The notes: generated by a model from the sequence alone, not told the origin. Shown: positions 1 to 6,771, counted from the first letter of the stretch. The stretch is DNA of 7,173 bases from CAYVAP01 sp964343195 (GCA_964343195.1 CAYFIR010000202.1:1-7173); one strand, 5' to 3'. Program-made: numbers and translations.

Positions 1-80
1 TCTTCTAGTCTCTGACTTTTGACATGCCATAGCGCTTGGAAATGAGTGCCATTTTAGATAAAGTCCAGCTAAGGATGTGT

Positions 81-115
81 CGGGGAATTAGGAAATAACC
101 CCCGAATTGAAATTC
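81..115. other. Hairpin-forming sequence downstream of the symporter gene
   Basis: Two small inverted repeats lie side by side. The first is CGGGG (81-85) with CCCCG (100-104), supported by an inner TTA/TAA pairing. The second is GAATT (104-108) with AATTC (111-115). On the minus strand they come 40-70 bases after the symporter stop codon and just after a run of seven T (126-120). Because the T run precedes the stems instead of following them, this is not a textbook intrinsic terminator. It could still mark the 3' end of the symporter transcript. The rest of 1-152 shows no gene I can support. Confidence 0.3.
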
Positions 116-152
116 CCGCAAAAAAACTACCCCCCAAACAGCCCCAATGTAT

Positions 153-1733
153 CTACCCAGCCAGATTCCCAATCAAAAGGGCTACGGCAATGATTACAAA
201 GAAGTAGACCGCCAATAGAGTAGCCTCCGCGTGCCAGCGTGGACGGGTTTCCTCGAGTCCTGCTTCCAGAGGCTTGGGAGTACCAGGGAGCACCCTTGCT
301 GCCAGCAGGCCTACCCCAAGGGTAGCCAGGGTGCCGGTTACATTCCACCAAATCCAGAAAACGAGATCCTCTCCTACCAATAGCCACATGACCAGGTTGA
401 GGCCCACCCCGGCTATCAGGCCTACATTGGCGGCAGAAGCATGGGTGCGCTTGCTGGTCAATGCCAACAGGAAAGTGGCCAGCACCGGGCCATAAAATAC
501 CGAACCAATCTTGTTAATGGCCTCGACGACCGTGGGGGCGATGTTCCCAGCTACGAAGGCCAGCCCGATGCAGAGAAGGCCCCAGCCCAGTGACGCTAGT
601 TTGGAGTATTGGAGGCTTTGTTTGGCGGTAACAGGACGCTTGCGTGCGCGGGTGATAAAATCCCGTACTGTCGCGGCGCTGAGAGAGTTTACCGCAGAAC
701 TCAGCGAGGACATCGCCGCCGCCAGAATGGCTACCAGCAGGAGCCCCCTGATACCAGGCGGCAGGTATTGAGCGATGAAAATCGGCATCATGTAGTCGGG
801 GCGATCACCCGGGATTTGCTCCCCGAATGCCGGAGCCACCATGGCAAAGGTTCCGATTACCAGTCCCATCAGGCTGTAGGAGAGGGTGATAGGGAAGCGG
901 CCGATGCCATTGAATAACAGGGCGCGACGTACTGTTTTCAGGTCTTTGGCGGAAAGAGCGCGTTGTACCTCACTTTGATCACAGCCATAGTAGCTGGCAT
1001 AGAGGAATAGCCCTCCCAGTACCATGGGCCAGAAGCCGAAGCCATCTTCTCCATTTATTCCCAGAGATTCGAAATTAAGTGTCTCCAGGCGGGTGGTATC
1101 CAGGTTGGCGACAAAGCCGTCCCAGCCTCCCAGGAGGTGCAATCCATAGAAAATACAGACGAAAATACCCACCAGTAGCAGGATCATCTGGATGGCATCA
1201 CCCCAGACTACCGCCTTCATTCCGCCCTGCAGGCTATAAAAAATGGTAACCAGCCCAGAGCCCAGGATGGTTTGCCAGAGCGGAATGTCCATGACATTGG
1301 CCAGGACAAAGGCCATGGTGTAGAGCATGATACCCGTCGCAAAGGATCGGCTGAACTGAAACACTCCACTGATCAAGACGCGTGTTGTGGCGTCAAAGCG
1401 CCGCTCCAGGTACTCATAGATGGTCACCACACGGGCCTTGTAGAGTCGCGGCAAATGAAGGGTGATCAAAAAGATCATCGCCAAAGGCACCGCCAGGTCA
1501 TAGGCCAGCCATTTGAGGCCGCCGCCAGCACGCAGGCCCACAAAAGCCGAGGCCGAGAGGAAGCTCACCGCCGATAGCTGCGTCGCCATGGTCGATAGCC
1601 CCAACTCAAACCAGCCAAAGCTGCGTCCACCCAGGTAGTAGTCTTCGTCGTCCTGTTGGTTTTTGAAAAAATAGCCAAGGCTTAACAAGCCCAGGGCATA
1701 GGCTGCGATGATCAGCAGGTCTAGCCAGTGCAT
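153..1733 (-). CDS. Sodium:solute symporter (SSS/SLC5 family), substrate unknown
   Basis: This is a 526-residue inner-membrane transporter of the SSS family (TC 2.A.21), which couples Na+ entry to uptake of a solute. Family marks are DYYLGGRS (31-38) after the first membrane segment, GGMKAVVWGDAIQ (170-182), DQSEVQR (252-258) and AAAMSSLSSAVNS (338-350). By alignment to vSGLT from memory, the Na2 sodium site would be A50 and L53 in segment 2 plus A339, S342 and S343 in segment 9; all fit. I count about 13-14 hydrophobic segments (first 3-22, last about 504-523), so the protein is full length. The ATG start at 1733 directly precedes a typical first segment, and no Shine-Dalgarno sequence is present. 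Sugars, amino acids, carboxylates, sialic acid and iodide are all carried by relatives, and nothing here identifies the substrate. The gene lies 119 bases after ispF, with no neighbouring catabolic genes to hint at a role. Confidence 0.93.
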   Translation of the reverse strand: MHWLDLLIIAAYALGLLSLGYFFKNQQDDEDYYLGGRSFGWFELGLSTMATQLSAVSFLSASAFVGLRAGGGLKWLAYDLAVPLAMIFLITLHLPRLYKARVVTIYEYLERRFDATTRVLISGVFQFSRSFATGIMLYTMAFVLANVMDIPLWQTILGSGLVTIFYSLQGGMKAVVWGDAIQMILLLVGIFVCIFYGLHLLGGWDGFVANLDTTRLETLNFESLGINGEDGFGFWPMVLGGLFLYASYYGCDQSEVQRALSAKDLKTVRRALLFNGIGRFPITLSYSLMGLVIGTFAMVAPAFGEQIPGDRPDYMMPIFIAQYLPPGIRGLLLVAILAAAMSSLSSAVNSLSAATVRDFITRARKRPVTAKQSLQYSKLASLGWGLLCIGLAFVAGNIAPTVVEAINKIGSVFYGPVLATFLLALTSKRTHASAANVGLIAGVGLNLVMWLLVGEDLVFWIWWNVTGTLATLGVGLLAARVLPGTPKPLEAGLEETRPRWHAEATLLAVYFFVIIAVALLIGNLAG

Positions 1734-1759
1734 AGTGGAGTAGTAGTAAGGTAAAGGTT

Positions 1760-1790
1760 AAACAAGAATAGCCCGGAAGACCTTCCAGGC
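1760..1790 (-). terminator. Hairpin and T-rich tail after ispF
   Basis: On the minus strand GCCTGGAA and TTCCGGGC form an 8-pair stem (one T-G wobble) around a GGTC loop at 1790-1771. TATTCTTGTTT follows at 1770-1760. It lies about 62 bases after the ispF stop codon and before the symporter start, so it is a plausible terminator for ispF. The tail is T-rich but interrupted. It also lies just after a possible symporter promoter, so it could instead be a hairpin at the 5' end of the symporter leader. Confidence 0.5.
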
Positions 1791-1796
1791 TTGACT

Positions 1797-1828
1797 CAAT
1801 TTTACGCATTACCCTTCTCTCTATCAAA
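1797..1828 (-). promoter_or_regulatory. Candidate Bacteroidetes-type promoter for the symporter gene
   Basis: On the minus strand TTTG (1828-1825) is followed after 20 bases by TAAAATTG (1804-1797). The Bacteroidetes consensus is TTTG, about 19 bases, TAnnTTTG. The -7 element matches five of the six fixed positions. A start about 7 bases downstream would give a leader of about 55 bases before the symporter ATG. The match is imperfect, so this is only a candidate. Confidence 0.4.
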
Positions 1829-1852
1829 TGTCCCTCATGAATTGCTGAGGAC

Positions 1853-2338
1853 TTACTCCTTAAACAGCAGCACCACCGCATGGGCGATCATGCTTTCTTC
1901 ACGGCCCGGAGCATCCATTTTTTCATTTGTCGTGGCCTTGATGGACACATTCTCCTCCTCCGTTTCCAGCAATTCGGCAATGATGGCCTGCATCTCGGGA
2001 ATGCGGGGGTTGATCTTGGGGCGCTCAGCGATGATGGTACAATCGAGGTTGCCAAGAACATAACCTTTCTCCTTGATGAGGGCGTAGGTTTCACGGGTCA
2101 GGATGCGGCTATCTATGCCCTTGTATTTGGGATCGGTATTGGGAAAATGAAAGCCAATGTCTCGCAGGTTCAGGGCCCCGAGCAGGGCATCGCAGATGGC
2201 GTGTAGCAGTACATCGGCATCTGAATGGCCAATCAGGCCTTTCTCAAAATCAAATTTTAGCCCACCCAGGAACAGGTCGTAGCCTTCACCCAGTTGGTGG
2301 GTATCATATCCGTAGCCGATGCGAATAGGTTGATTCAT
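1853..2338 (-). CDS. ispF: 2-C-methyl-D-erythritol 2,4-cyclodiphosphate synthase
   Basis: IspF converts CDP-methylerythritol 2-phosphate to the 2,4-cyclodiphosphate and CMP, the fifth step of the cytosolic MEP route to isoprenoids, and works as a homotrimer with zinc. From MNQPIRIG the protein is 161 residues, normal for the family. The metal ligands are in place: D12 and H14 in GYDTHQL, and H46 in GHSDADVLLHA. FHFPNTDPKYKG, CTIIAERPKI and the C-terminal KATTNEKMDAPGREE are the usual substrate-binding stretches. Two ATG codons are possible, 2338 and 2344 (adding Met-Ala); a TTG at 2374 is open in frame but lies inside a hairpin and is unlikely. The gene stands alone, without ispD or other MEP genes. 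It follows the transglycosylase by 129 bases, and no Bacteroidetes-type promoter could be found in that gap. Confidence 0.96.
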   Translation of the reverse strand: MNQPIRIGYGYDTHQLGEGYDLFLGGLKFDFEKGLIGHSDADVLLHAICDALLGALNLRDIGFHFPNTDPKYKGIDSRILTRETYALIKEKGYVLGNLDCTIIAERPKINPRIPEMQAIIAELLETEEENVSIKATTNEKMDAPGREESMIAHAVVLLFKE

Positions 2339-2344
2339 GGCCAT

Positions 2345-2384
2345 AAAAATCTGGCACCACCTGTTTAAAAACAAATGGTGCCAG
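2345..2384 (-). terminator. Strong hairpin with T5 tail between the transglycosylase gene and ispF
   Basis: CTGGCACCA (2351-2359) is exactly complementary to TGGTGCCAG (2376-2384). Inside them TGTTT (2362-2366) pairs with AAACA (2369-2373), separated from the outer stem by a symmetric two-by-two mismatch. On the minus strand ATTTTTA follows at once (2350-2344), the classic shape of a rho-independent terminator for the transglycosylase gene. The T run ends where the ispF start codon begins (ATG at 2344 or 2338), so the structure also lies in the ispF translation start region. Nothing T-rich follows on the plus strand. Confidence 0.75.
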
Positions 2385-2467
2385 TGCTATATGATTGGGA
2401 TTGGTAATTACGGAATATTGTGCGGCCCCTGAAGAGCCATTTGAACCACCCTTTACCGCTTCTCCTC

Positions 2468-3574
2468 TTATGATTCAATGCCTTCTGTCGTCTCCAGCAT
2501 GACGGAGTCGAGGCGCATGGGCATGCCGATAGAGTCAAATTCCACCACGATTGGCGCGGGGTCTTTTTGGGTGCTATCAGTTCCGGCATCAATGTCTTTG
2601 GCCTCATCCGGGATCGCATAGTGATACTGACGAATTTCCAGTTCAGAAGCGATAAAGTCCTGGCTGACAGGTATCCGGATTTCATACACTTTGTCCTTGC
2701 GGCCATAAAGTGAGTTTGCTACGAGCCAGGGGTTCAGACGCTTTAGGTTTTCCTCAGTAGTTCCATGCTCCTTGGCAAAACTTGCCAGGGAAGGAATATT
2801 GGTATTCACCTCGACTACCCGATAGGTAATAGGCTCGTACATTTCTGCTTCTGAGAGGCGCAACCCAAACAGTTGTGGGTGCTCCAGCAGGACTTTGTAG
2901 TGCAGGATGCGATACAGGTACTGGCTGGTCTCCGAATTTAGTTTAAGGGCGAAGTAATCAGCCGTATCCTGGCGGCGTACCTGACGGCTGACACCAGCCT
3001 GTCCCATGTTGTAGGAAGCTGCTACCAGGGTCCAGTCTCCAAAACGCTCATACGCATCCTTGAGGTAGTATGCAGCAGCATGGGCTGCTTTTTCAGGGTG
3101 ATAACGCTCGTCTACTGTCGCAGAAACTTCCAAACCGTATTCGCGGGCGGTGGCGGGCATGAATTGCCAGAAACCTTTTGCTCCTACAGGAGAGATAGCG
3201 TTGGACAGGTTGCTCTCGGCAACGGCGAGGTAGAAAAAGTCTTCCGGAACGCCGTGCTGACGGAGGATGCGCTGAAAGACTTCGCGATAACGAGCCGCAC
3301 GCTTGTGCATCAGCATATTGGTAGCATAATAGTACTGGGCGCTACGTAGCTGACGGTTGAGTCGGCGGGCTACATCAGGTCGGTCAAGTGGTATGGACTG
3401 ACCTGCGAAAGCAAGATTAGCTGGTGCTTGAAGCTCTAGTGAGGAAAGATGACTTGAAATAGTACTTAATTCCGCACTTGCTTGGCTGGCAGTCCCTGTC
3501 GGAACTTCAGGGGCATAACTGAGCCCGCTGAACAGAATTCCAACTGGAACGACCAATAAGCTTAATTTCTTCAT
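2468..3574 (-). CDS. MltD-like lytic transglycosylase (SLT domain), exported
   Basis: This enzyme is predicted to cleave the MurNAc-GlcNAc bond of peptidoglycan in the periplasm, for wall turnover and insertion of new material. The 368 residues start MKKLSLLVV, a signal-peptide-like segment (about 1-21) without a lipobox. The SLT domain (about 95-235) holds the catalytic glutamate E120 in AVAESNL, then GAKGFWQFMP (131-140), AAYYLKDAYERFGDW (167-181) and AASYNMG (185-191), the ordered motifs of family 1 transglycosylases close to MltD. A segment at about 248-302 (YEPITYRVVEV to YEIRIP) resembles the region after the SLT domain in Bacteroidetes MltD proteins. It lacks the usual YxVxxGDTL start of a LysM repeat. 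The last 60 residues are acidic and unassigned. The ATG at 3574 has no Shine-Dalgarno sequence. Transcription is probably independent, because a terminator-like hairpin lies upstream after the LOG gene and another lies downstream. Confidence 0.9.
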   Translation of the reverse strand: MKKLSLLVVPVGILFSGLSYAPEVPTGTASQASAELSTISSHLSSLELQAPANLAFAGQSIPLDRPDVARRLNRQLRSAQYYYATNMLMHKRAARYREVFQRILRQHGVPEDFFYLAVAESNLSNAISPVGAKGFWQFMPATAREYGLEVSATVDERYHPEKAAHAAAYYLKDAYERFGDWTLVAASYNMGQAGVSRQVRRQDTADYFALKLNSETSQYLYRILHYKVLLEHPQLFGLRLSEAEMYEPITYRVVEVNTNIPSLASFAKEHGTTEENLKRLNPWLVANSLYGRKDKVYEIRIPVSQDFIASELEIRQYHYAIPDEAKDIDAGTDSTQKDPAPIVVEFDSIGMPMRLDSVMLETTEGIES

Positions 3575-3743
3575 GCTAGGAAATTGGGTGAAACATATCC
3601 AGCAAGGGGTTGATGACTGAGTGTTTCGTTGGCGTCAAAGGTCTAATTATGTGAATCTAATTTCATGACAATAAGACCGGAAACCTTTCAGTCTGCTGGA
3701 GTATTCGATCGCAAGATAAGTGCTAGTAAGACGGCCAGACTTT
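3575..3743. other. Leader or promoter region of the transglycosylase gene, no gene found
   Basis: No coding region can be supported between the LOG terminator and the transglycosylase start. Any transglycosylase promoter should be here, but I found no good TTTG/TAnnTTTG pair. The nearest -7 look-alike is TATGTTTC close to the start codon, without a partner at the right distance. A weak imperfect hairpin (AGAC 3674-3677 with GTCT 3691-3694, plus an inner GAA/TTC) lies within it. Confidence 0.4.
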
Positions 3744-3763
3744 AAAAAAATCCTCACCGGAGG
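3744..3763 (-). terminator. Terminator-like hairpin with T7 after the LOG gene
   Basis: On the minus strand CCTC (3763-3760) and GAGG (3755-3752) form a short stem with loop CGGT. It is followed by A and then seven T (3750-3744). It lies about 57 bases past the stop codon of the LOG-family gene. The stem is only four pairs, but the long T run makes a terminator for that gene likely. It would separate the gene from the transglycosylase downstream. Confidence 0.55.
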
Positions 3764-3819
3764 CTCTGACTTGCTTAATCGGTACTTATGCTGCGCAAAT
3801 GGTAAAGTTGAGGGGTGGG

Positions 3820-4527
3820 TTAAAAGTTGGGCTTGAGCAGGTGCTTTTGGTAAAACTGGTTGATATATTCTACAACCTCGTCCGCAGTGTCCACTACTTT
3901 GAACAGAAACATATCTTCAGGGGAAATATTACCAGCCTTTTCAAGCAGGGTATTCTGTATCCAGTCAATGAGGCCACTCCAGAATTCTGTTCCTACGAGG
4001 ACCACAGGGAATCGTTCGATTTTGGAAGTTTGGATCAGGGTCAATGCTTCGAAGAGTTCATCCAGGGTTCCAAATCCACCGGGAAGAACGACAAAGCCCT
4101 GTGCATATTTGACAAACATGACCTTGCGTACAAAAAAGTAGTTGAAGTCAATGTTCTTGTCTCGGTCGATATAAGGATTGTCGTGCTGCTCAAACGGAAG
4201 GTCAATGTTCAGGCCTACTGAGGCTCCCCCAGTTTCATGAGCGCCTTTATTGCCGGCTTCCATGATCCCGGGACCACCGCCGGTGATGATGCCAAACCCT
4301 GCCTGCGTCAGCTTGCCTGCGATCTCGGCCCCCAATTCGTAATAATGAGAGCCAGGCTTGGTGCGTGCTGAGCCAAAGATGGACACACACGGACCGATCT
4401 CGGCCATCTTTTCAAATCCCTCTACAAACTCTGCCATGATCTTGAAGACCAGCCAGGATTCCTGTCCGGTGTGGTTCTTCCACTCACGGCGACGCTCTGA
4501 AAAGTATGAACTAACGTGTTGATCCAT
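3820..4527 (-). CDS. LOG-family protein (Rossmann fold nucleotide-binding, TIGR00730 type), probable nucleoside 5'-monophosphate phosphoribohydrolase
   Basis: Members of this family, often mislabelled lysine decarboxylase, release the base from nucleoside 5'-monophosphates such as cytokinin ribotides or AMP; they are cytosolic. From the ATG at 4527 the protein is 235 residues. Numbered that way, the marks are SIFGSAR (49-55), GGGPGIMEAGNKGA (83-96), FVRKVMF (132-138) and LPGGFGTLDE (148-157), the last being the PGGxGTxxE signature with the catalytic-site Arg (R134) and Glu (E157). The frame is open to a TTG at 4542 (five more residues, NVTP after the initiator). I prefer the ATG because an exact Bacteroidetes promoter at 4551-4581 puts the transcript start near 4544, which would leave the TTG almost no leader. 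The hydrolase gene diverges on the other strand. The family assignment is firm; the actual substrate is not shown by the sequence. Confidence 0.93.
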   Translation of the reverse strand: MDQHVSSYFSERRREWKNHTGQESWLVFKIMAEFVEGFEKMAEIGPCVSIFGSARTKPGSHYYELGAEIAGKLTQAGFGIITGGGPGIMEAGNKGAHETGGASVGLNIDLPFEQHDNPYIDRDKNIDFNYFFVRKVMFVKYAQGFVVLPGGFGTLDELFEALTLIQTSKIERFPVVLVGTEFWSGLIDWIQNTLLEKAGNISPEDMFLFKVVDTADEVVEYINQFYQKHLLKPNF

Positions 4528-4550
4528 AGGTGTCACGTTCAAATGGCCGG

Positions 4551-4581
4551 CAAAGGTAACGCTTAATTTGTCAAATCCAAA
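4551..4581 (-). promoter_or_regulatory. Exact Bacteroidetes-type promoter for the LOG gene
   Basis: On the minus strand TTTG (4581-4578) is followed by exactly 19 bases and then TACCTTTG (4558-4551). This matches every fixed position of the Bacteroidetes primary sigma factor consensus TTTG-N19-TAnnTTTG. The predicted start near 4544 gives a leader of about 17 bases to the ATG at 4527, in keeping with the absence of a Shine-Dalgarno sequence. Confidence 0.8.
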
Positions 4582-4595
4582 AGCCTCTATATTGG
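4567..4595 (+). promoter_or_regulatory. Weak candidate promoter for the secreted hydrolase gene
   Basis: TTTG (4567-4570) is followed after 17 bases by TATATTGG (4588-4595), which fits the TAnnTTTG element at five of six fixed positions. It overlaps the opposing LOG promoter, so the two could compete. It would give a leader of about 75 bases. A second -7 look-alike, TATCTTGG (4653-4660), has no TTTG at a suitable distance. Confidence 0.35.
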
Positions 4596-4677
4596 CTCAG
4601 ATTAGCGATTTTCCGTTTACGAATCCTCCGACCCTTTGTTTGCAATAATTGGTATCTTGGCAGGAAATACCCTACCC

Positions 4678-5463
4678 ATGAGATGTACTCTATTGACTAT
4701 CAGTGTGATTCTGTTTAGTTCTACCCTTTTCGCCCAAAGCCCGGAGGTGCTGGATGCATTTGAGCAGCGTCAGTTCAGAACTGCCGAGGGGGACTCTTTG
4801 CTTTACCGATGGTTAAGTCCGGAAAAGGTGGAAGAAGGCAAAACCTATCCGTTGATCCTTTTCCTTCACGGAGCAGGAGAGCGTGGCAACGACAACACCG
4901 CTCAGCTAACACATGTACTGCCCCGCTTTGTAGAACCCCAACGCCGATCCCGGTACCCTGCCTTCATCTTTGCCCCTCAGTGTCCCAGCGATGATTACTG
5001 GACCCATGGCGACTTTACCGATAACCGCGAAGGTTTTATCCTGAACGATACGATGGGGAAAGCACTTTCCCTGACCGTAGAAGCCCTTGCCCTCATGGTA
5101 AATCGCTATCCCATTGACCCGGACCGGGTGTACATTGTTGGACTTTCCATGGGGGGCGGCGGAACCTGGGAACTTATCATGAGGTTCCCGGATTTCTTTG
5201 CAGCAGCAGTCCCAATCTGCGGATTCAGTGATCCAAGATATGCAGGAGGACTAGCCGGTTTGCCCATTTGGGCGTTTCATGGCCTGGAAGATAATGTGGT
5301 GCCGCCTGCCCTTTCGCAGCAAATGGTCAATGCAGTAAATGAAGCTGGGGGCCACGCACTCCTCACAGAGTTTCCTGGCGTAGGTCACGGTAGCTGGGAG
5401 CCAGCATTTCCCGAAGAACCCTTCATATACGACTGGCTCTTCGGTCAACGCAGATCAAACTAA
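4678..5463 (+). CDS. Secreted alpha/beta hydrolase (dienelactone hydrolase / carboxylesterase-like)
   Basis: This is an exported serine hydrolase, probably an esterase; the natural substrate is unknown. From the ATG at 4678 it is 261 residues and begins with a clean signal peptide (MRCTLLTISVILFSSTLFAQ, likely cut after A19). The fold marks are in order: LFLHGAGERGN (61-71), the oxyanion loop; the nucleophile elbow GLSMGG with S157; HGLEDNVVPP (201-210) with the likely acid D205; and GVGHGSW (234-240) with H237. The catalytic triad is thus complete. C102 and C181 might form a disulfide after export. The frame extends upstream to a TTG at 4636, but that would bury the signal peptide, so the ATG is preferred. 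Relatives are annotated as phospholipase/carboxylesterase, prolyl oligopeptidase-like, or feruloyl and polyhydroxybutyrate esterases. No neighbouring gene narrows the choice. Confidence 0.88.
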   Translation: MRCTLLTISVILFSSTLFAQSPEVLDAFEQRQFRTAEGDSLLYRWLSPEKVEEGKTYPLILFLHGAGERGNDNTAQLTHVLPRFVEPQRRSRYPAFIFAPQCPSDDYWTHGDFTDNREGFILNDTMGKALSLTVEALALMVNRYPIDPDRVYIVGLSMGGGGTWELIMRFPDFFAAAVPICGFSDPRYAGGLAGLPIWAFHGLEDNVVPPALSQQMVNAVNEAGGHALLTEFPGVGHGSWEPAFPEEPFIYDWLFGQRRSN

Positions 5464-5748
5464 ACGAACTTTTACAAAGAACTGACTCATACTCCGTGGG
5501 ATAAGAAATTTTATCCTATCGGAATACAGGCTCCTCAGCTATTATTGTGCCAAATGCGAAAGCAAAGGAATGTAATTGGTTTAAAAACTTACATTAAAAA
5601 CCCAACTGCCTGACCATCAGTTAACCTGTTTTGTTCTTGCAAGTCCATTCGGGGCATGGTGATTTCCCTAAAGCTGGTTACACAGCATCCTGATCAGCAG
5701 TACCTCTTGTTCCGAATCATAAATTTTTCCCACCACCAACCATTACCT
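5464..5748. other. Intergenic region between the hydrolase and OmpA-like genes
   Basis: No gene is supported in this 285-base gap. GGATAA (5499-5504) and TTATCC (5511-5516) form a small AT-rich hairpin 36 bases after the hydrolase stop codon, with no T run after it. AACTG/CAGTT (around 5603-5621) is followed by a T-rich stretch and might be a late terminator. No good promoter pair was found for the OmpA-like gene; TAAATTTT at 5720-5727 resembles a -7 element but lacks a TTTG partner. Confidence 0.4.
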
Positions 5749-6624
5749 ATGAACCTTCGTGTTGCAATCAGTTTACTCCTGGCCCTCGCAGTGGTGAGCG
5801 GCTGTGTGTCCAAAAAGAAGTACCTGGAACTTGATCTCCGGGCCAATAAGCTTGAAAATGAACTCAAAGACCGCAATCTGTACATCGCCCAGTTAGAAGA
5901 TGAATTGGCCCAACTAAGGGTCGATACGGCCCGCTTGGGGCAGGAATTGCGAGCCTCTGAAAAACAGTATGTGGACCTGCTCAATGAAAGCGTGGACCGA
6001 ACCCAACTGTTAAATCAGGAACTTCAGGCCAAGACCGCCGAGCTTGAAAACAAAGAACGCCTGCTGCTAGCCTTTCAGGGAGAATTGGAGGACAGAGAGC
6101 AGAAAGTAAAAGAACTCAATGGGATTATTCAGCGGCAGGATAGCTTGAGCAATGCCCTGTTGGCGAAGGTGGAAGCTGCCCTGGTGAGCTTCAATGAGGA
6201 CGAGTTGACGGTAGAGATGAAAGGTGGAAAGGTGTATGTGTCACTTTCCGACCAGCTATTATTTCAATCCGGCAGTGCCAATGTCAACAACAAAGGCCGT
6301 GAAGCCCTGCTGAAAGTCGCTGAAGTACTTAAGAAGAACCCTGACATTCAGGTGACCATTGAAGGCCACACGGATAATGTGCCCATTCGTACGGCTAAGT
6401 TTCAGGACAACTGGGACCTGAGTGTGCTGCGTGCCACAGAGGTCGTGCGCATCCTGATTTGGAGCGGGGAGGTCGATCCTACCCGCCTTAAAGCCGCTGG
6501 GCGTGGACAGCATCAGCCTGTCGCGAGTAATGAAACCCGTGAGACCCGTGCCCAAAACCGCCGAACGGAGATCATTCTGGAGCCGGATTTGAGTGAGCTG
6601 TACGAGCTGTTAAATGCTCAGTAG
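5749..6624 (+). CDS. OmpA-family lipoprotein with N-terminal coiled coil
   Basis: This protein is predicted to be lipid-anchored in the outer membrane and to hold peptidoglycan through its C-terminal OmpA domain. From the ATG at 5749 it is 291 residues. The signal peptide ends in the lipobox VSGC with C19 as the lipidated residue, followed by SKKKY. Residues about 26-140 are rich in heptad-like leucines and charges (LENELKDR, LEDELAQL, ELQAKTAELENKERL), a long coiled coil. The OmpA domain runs about 154-278. By alignment to Acinetobacter OmpA from memory, D209 in GHTDN and R228 in SVLRAT are the diaminopimelate-binding pair; NRRTEII (270-276) is the usual end. The frame is open to an ATG at 5656, but those 31 extra residues would bury the lipoprotein signal, so the later start is chosen. 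The protein is likely a spacer-type envelope organiser similar to Pal/YiaD; its exact partner is unknown. Confidence 0.93.
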   Translation: MNLRVAISLLLALAVVSGCVSKKKYLELDLRANKLENELKDRNLYIAQLEDELAQLRVDTARLGQELRASEKQYVDLLNESVDRTQLLNQELQAKTAELENKERLLLAFQGELEDREQKVKELNGIIQRQDSLSNALLAKVEAALVSFNEDELTVEMKGGKVYVSLSDQLLFQSGSANVNNKGREALLKVAEVLKKNPDIQVTIEGHTDNVPIRTAKFQDNWDLSVLRATEVVRILIWSGEVDPTRLKAAGRGQHQPVASNETRETRAQNRRTEIILEPDLSELYELLNAQ

Positions 6625-6644
6625 GCCTGGTTCAATTATCATGG

Positions 6645-6715
6645 TTCATTGGTCATTGATCAGTAGAAAGAGGCACTTGCTTCACTTCTGATCAATGACC
6701 CCTGTTCAATGGTCA
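6645..6715. repeat. Inverted and direct repeat element built on GGTCATTGATCAG
   Basis: GGTCATTGATCAG (6651-6663) and CTGATCAATGACC (6688-6700) are exact 13-base inverted copies separated by 24 bases. TTCATTGGTCA (6645-6655) recurs as TTCAATGGTCA (6705-6715) with one difference. The block begins 20 bases after the OmpA-like gene stop codon. No T run follows, so it is a poor intrinsic terminator. It resembles the GGTCATT-type short intergenic repeats I recall from Bacteroidetes genomes, but this window holds only one block, so dispersal is inference. Confidence 0.6.
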
Positions 6716-6771
6716 CAGCTTCCTGTTACACGTTCACTCCCTATGTAACCACGCTTACTCATTTGTCCTGG

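Noticed and set aside
10..55. Short minus-strand frame MALISKRYGMSKVRD
   Set aside because: Fifteen codons with no start signal and no recognisable motif; it cannot be told from chance.
609..917. Plus-strand open frames within the symporter gene, and similar antisense frames in the other genes
   Set aside because: They are antisense or out of frame to strongly supported genes and show no recognisable protein features.
2339..2374. TTG start at 2374 for ispF
   Set aside because: The added residues (MFLNRWCQIF) are encoded by the hairpin and do not resemble an IspF N-terminus.
4528..4542. TTG start adding five residues to the LOG protein
   Set aside because: The exact promoter predicts a transcript start about 2 bases upstream of it, leaving no leader, and an ATG lies 15 bases downstream.
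4636..4677. TTG start of the secreted hydrolase giving 14 extra residues
   Set aside because: It would place the signal peptide internally; the ATG at 4678 starts a typical signal sequence.
5656..5748. ATG at 5656 adding 31 residues before the OmpA-family lipoprotein
   Set aside because: The lipoprotein signal and lipobox begin at the ATG at 5749; the extra stretch has no export features and looks like non-coding sequence.
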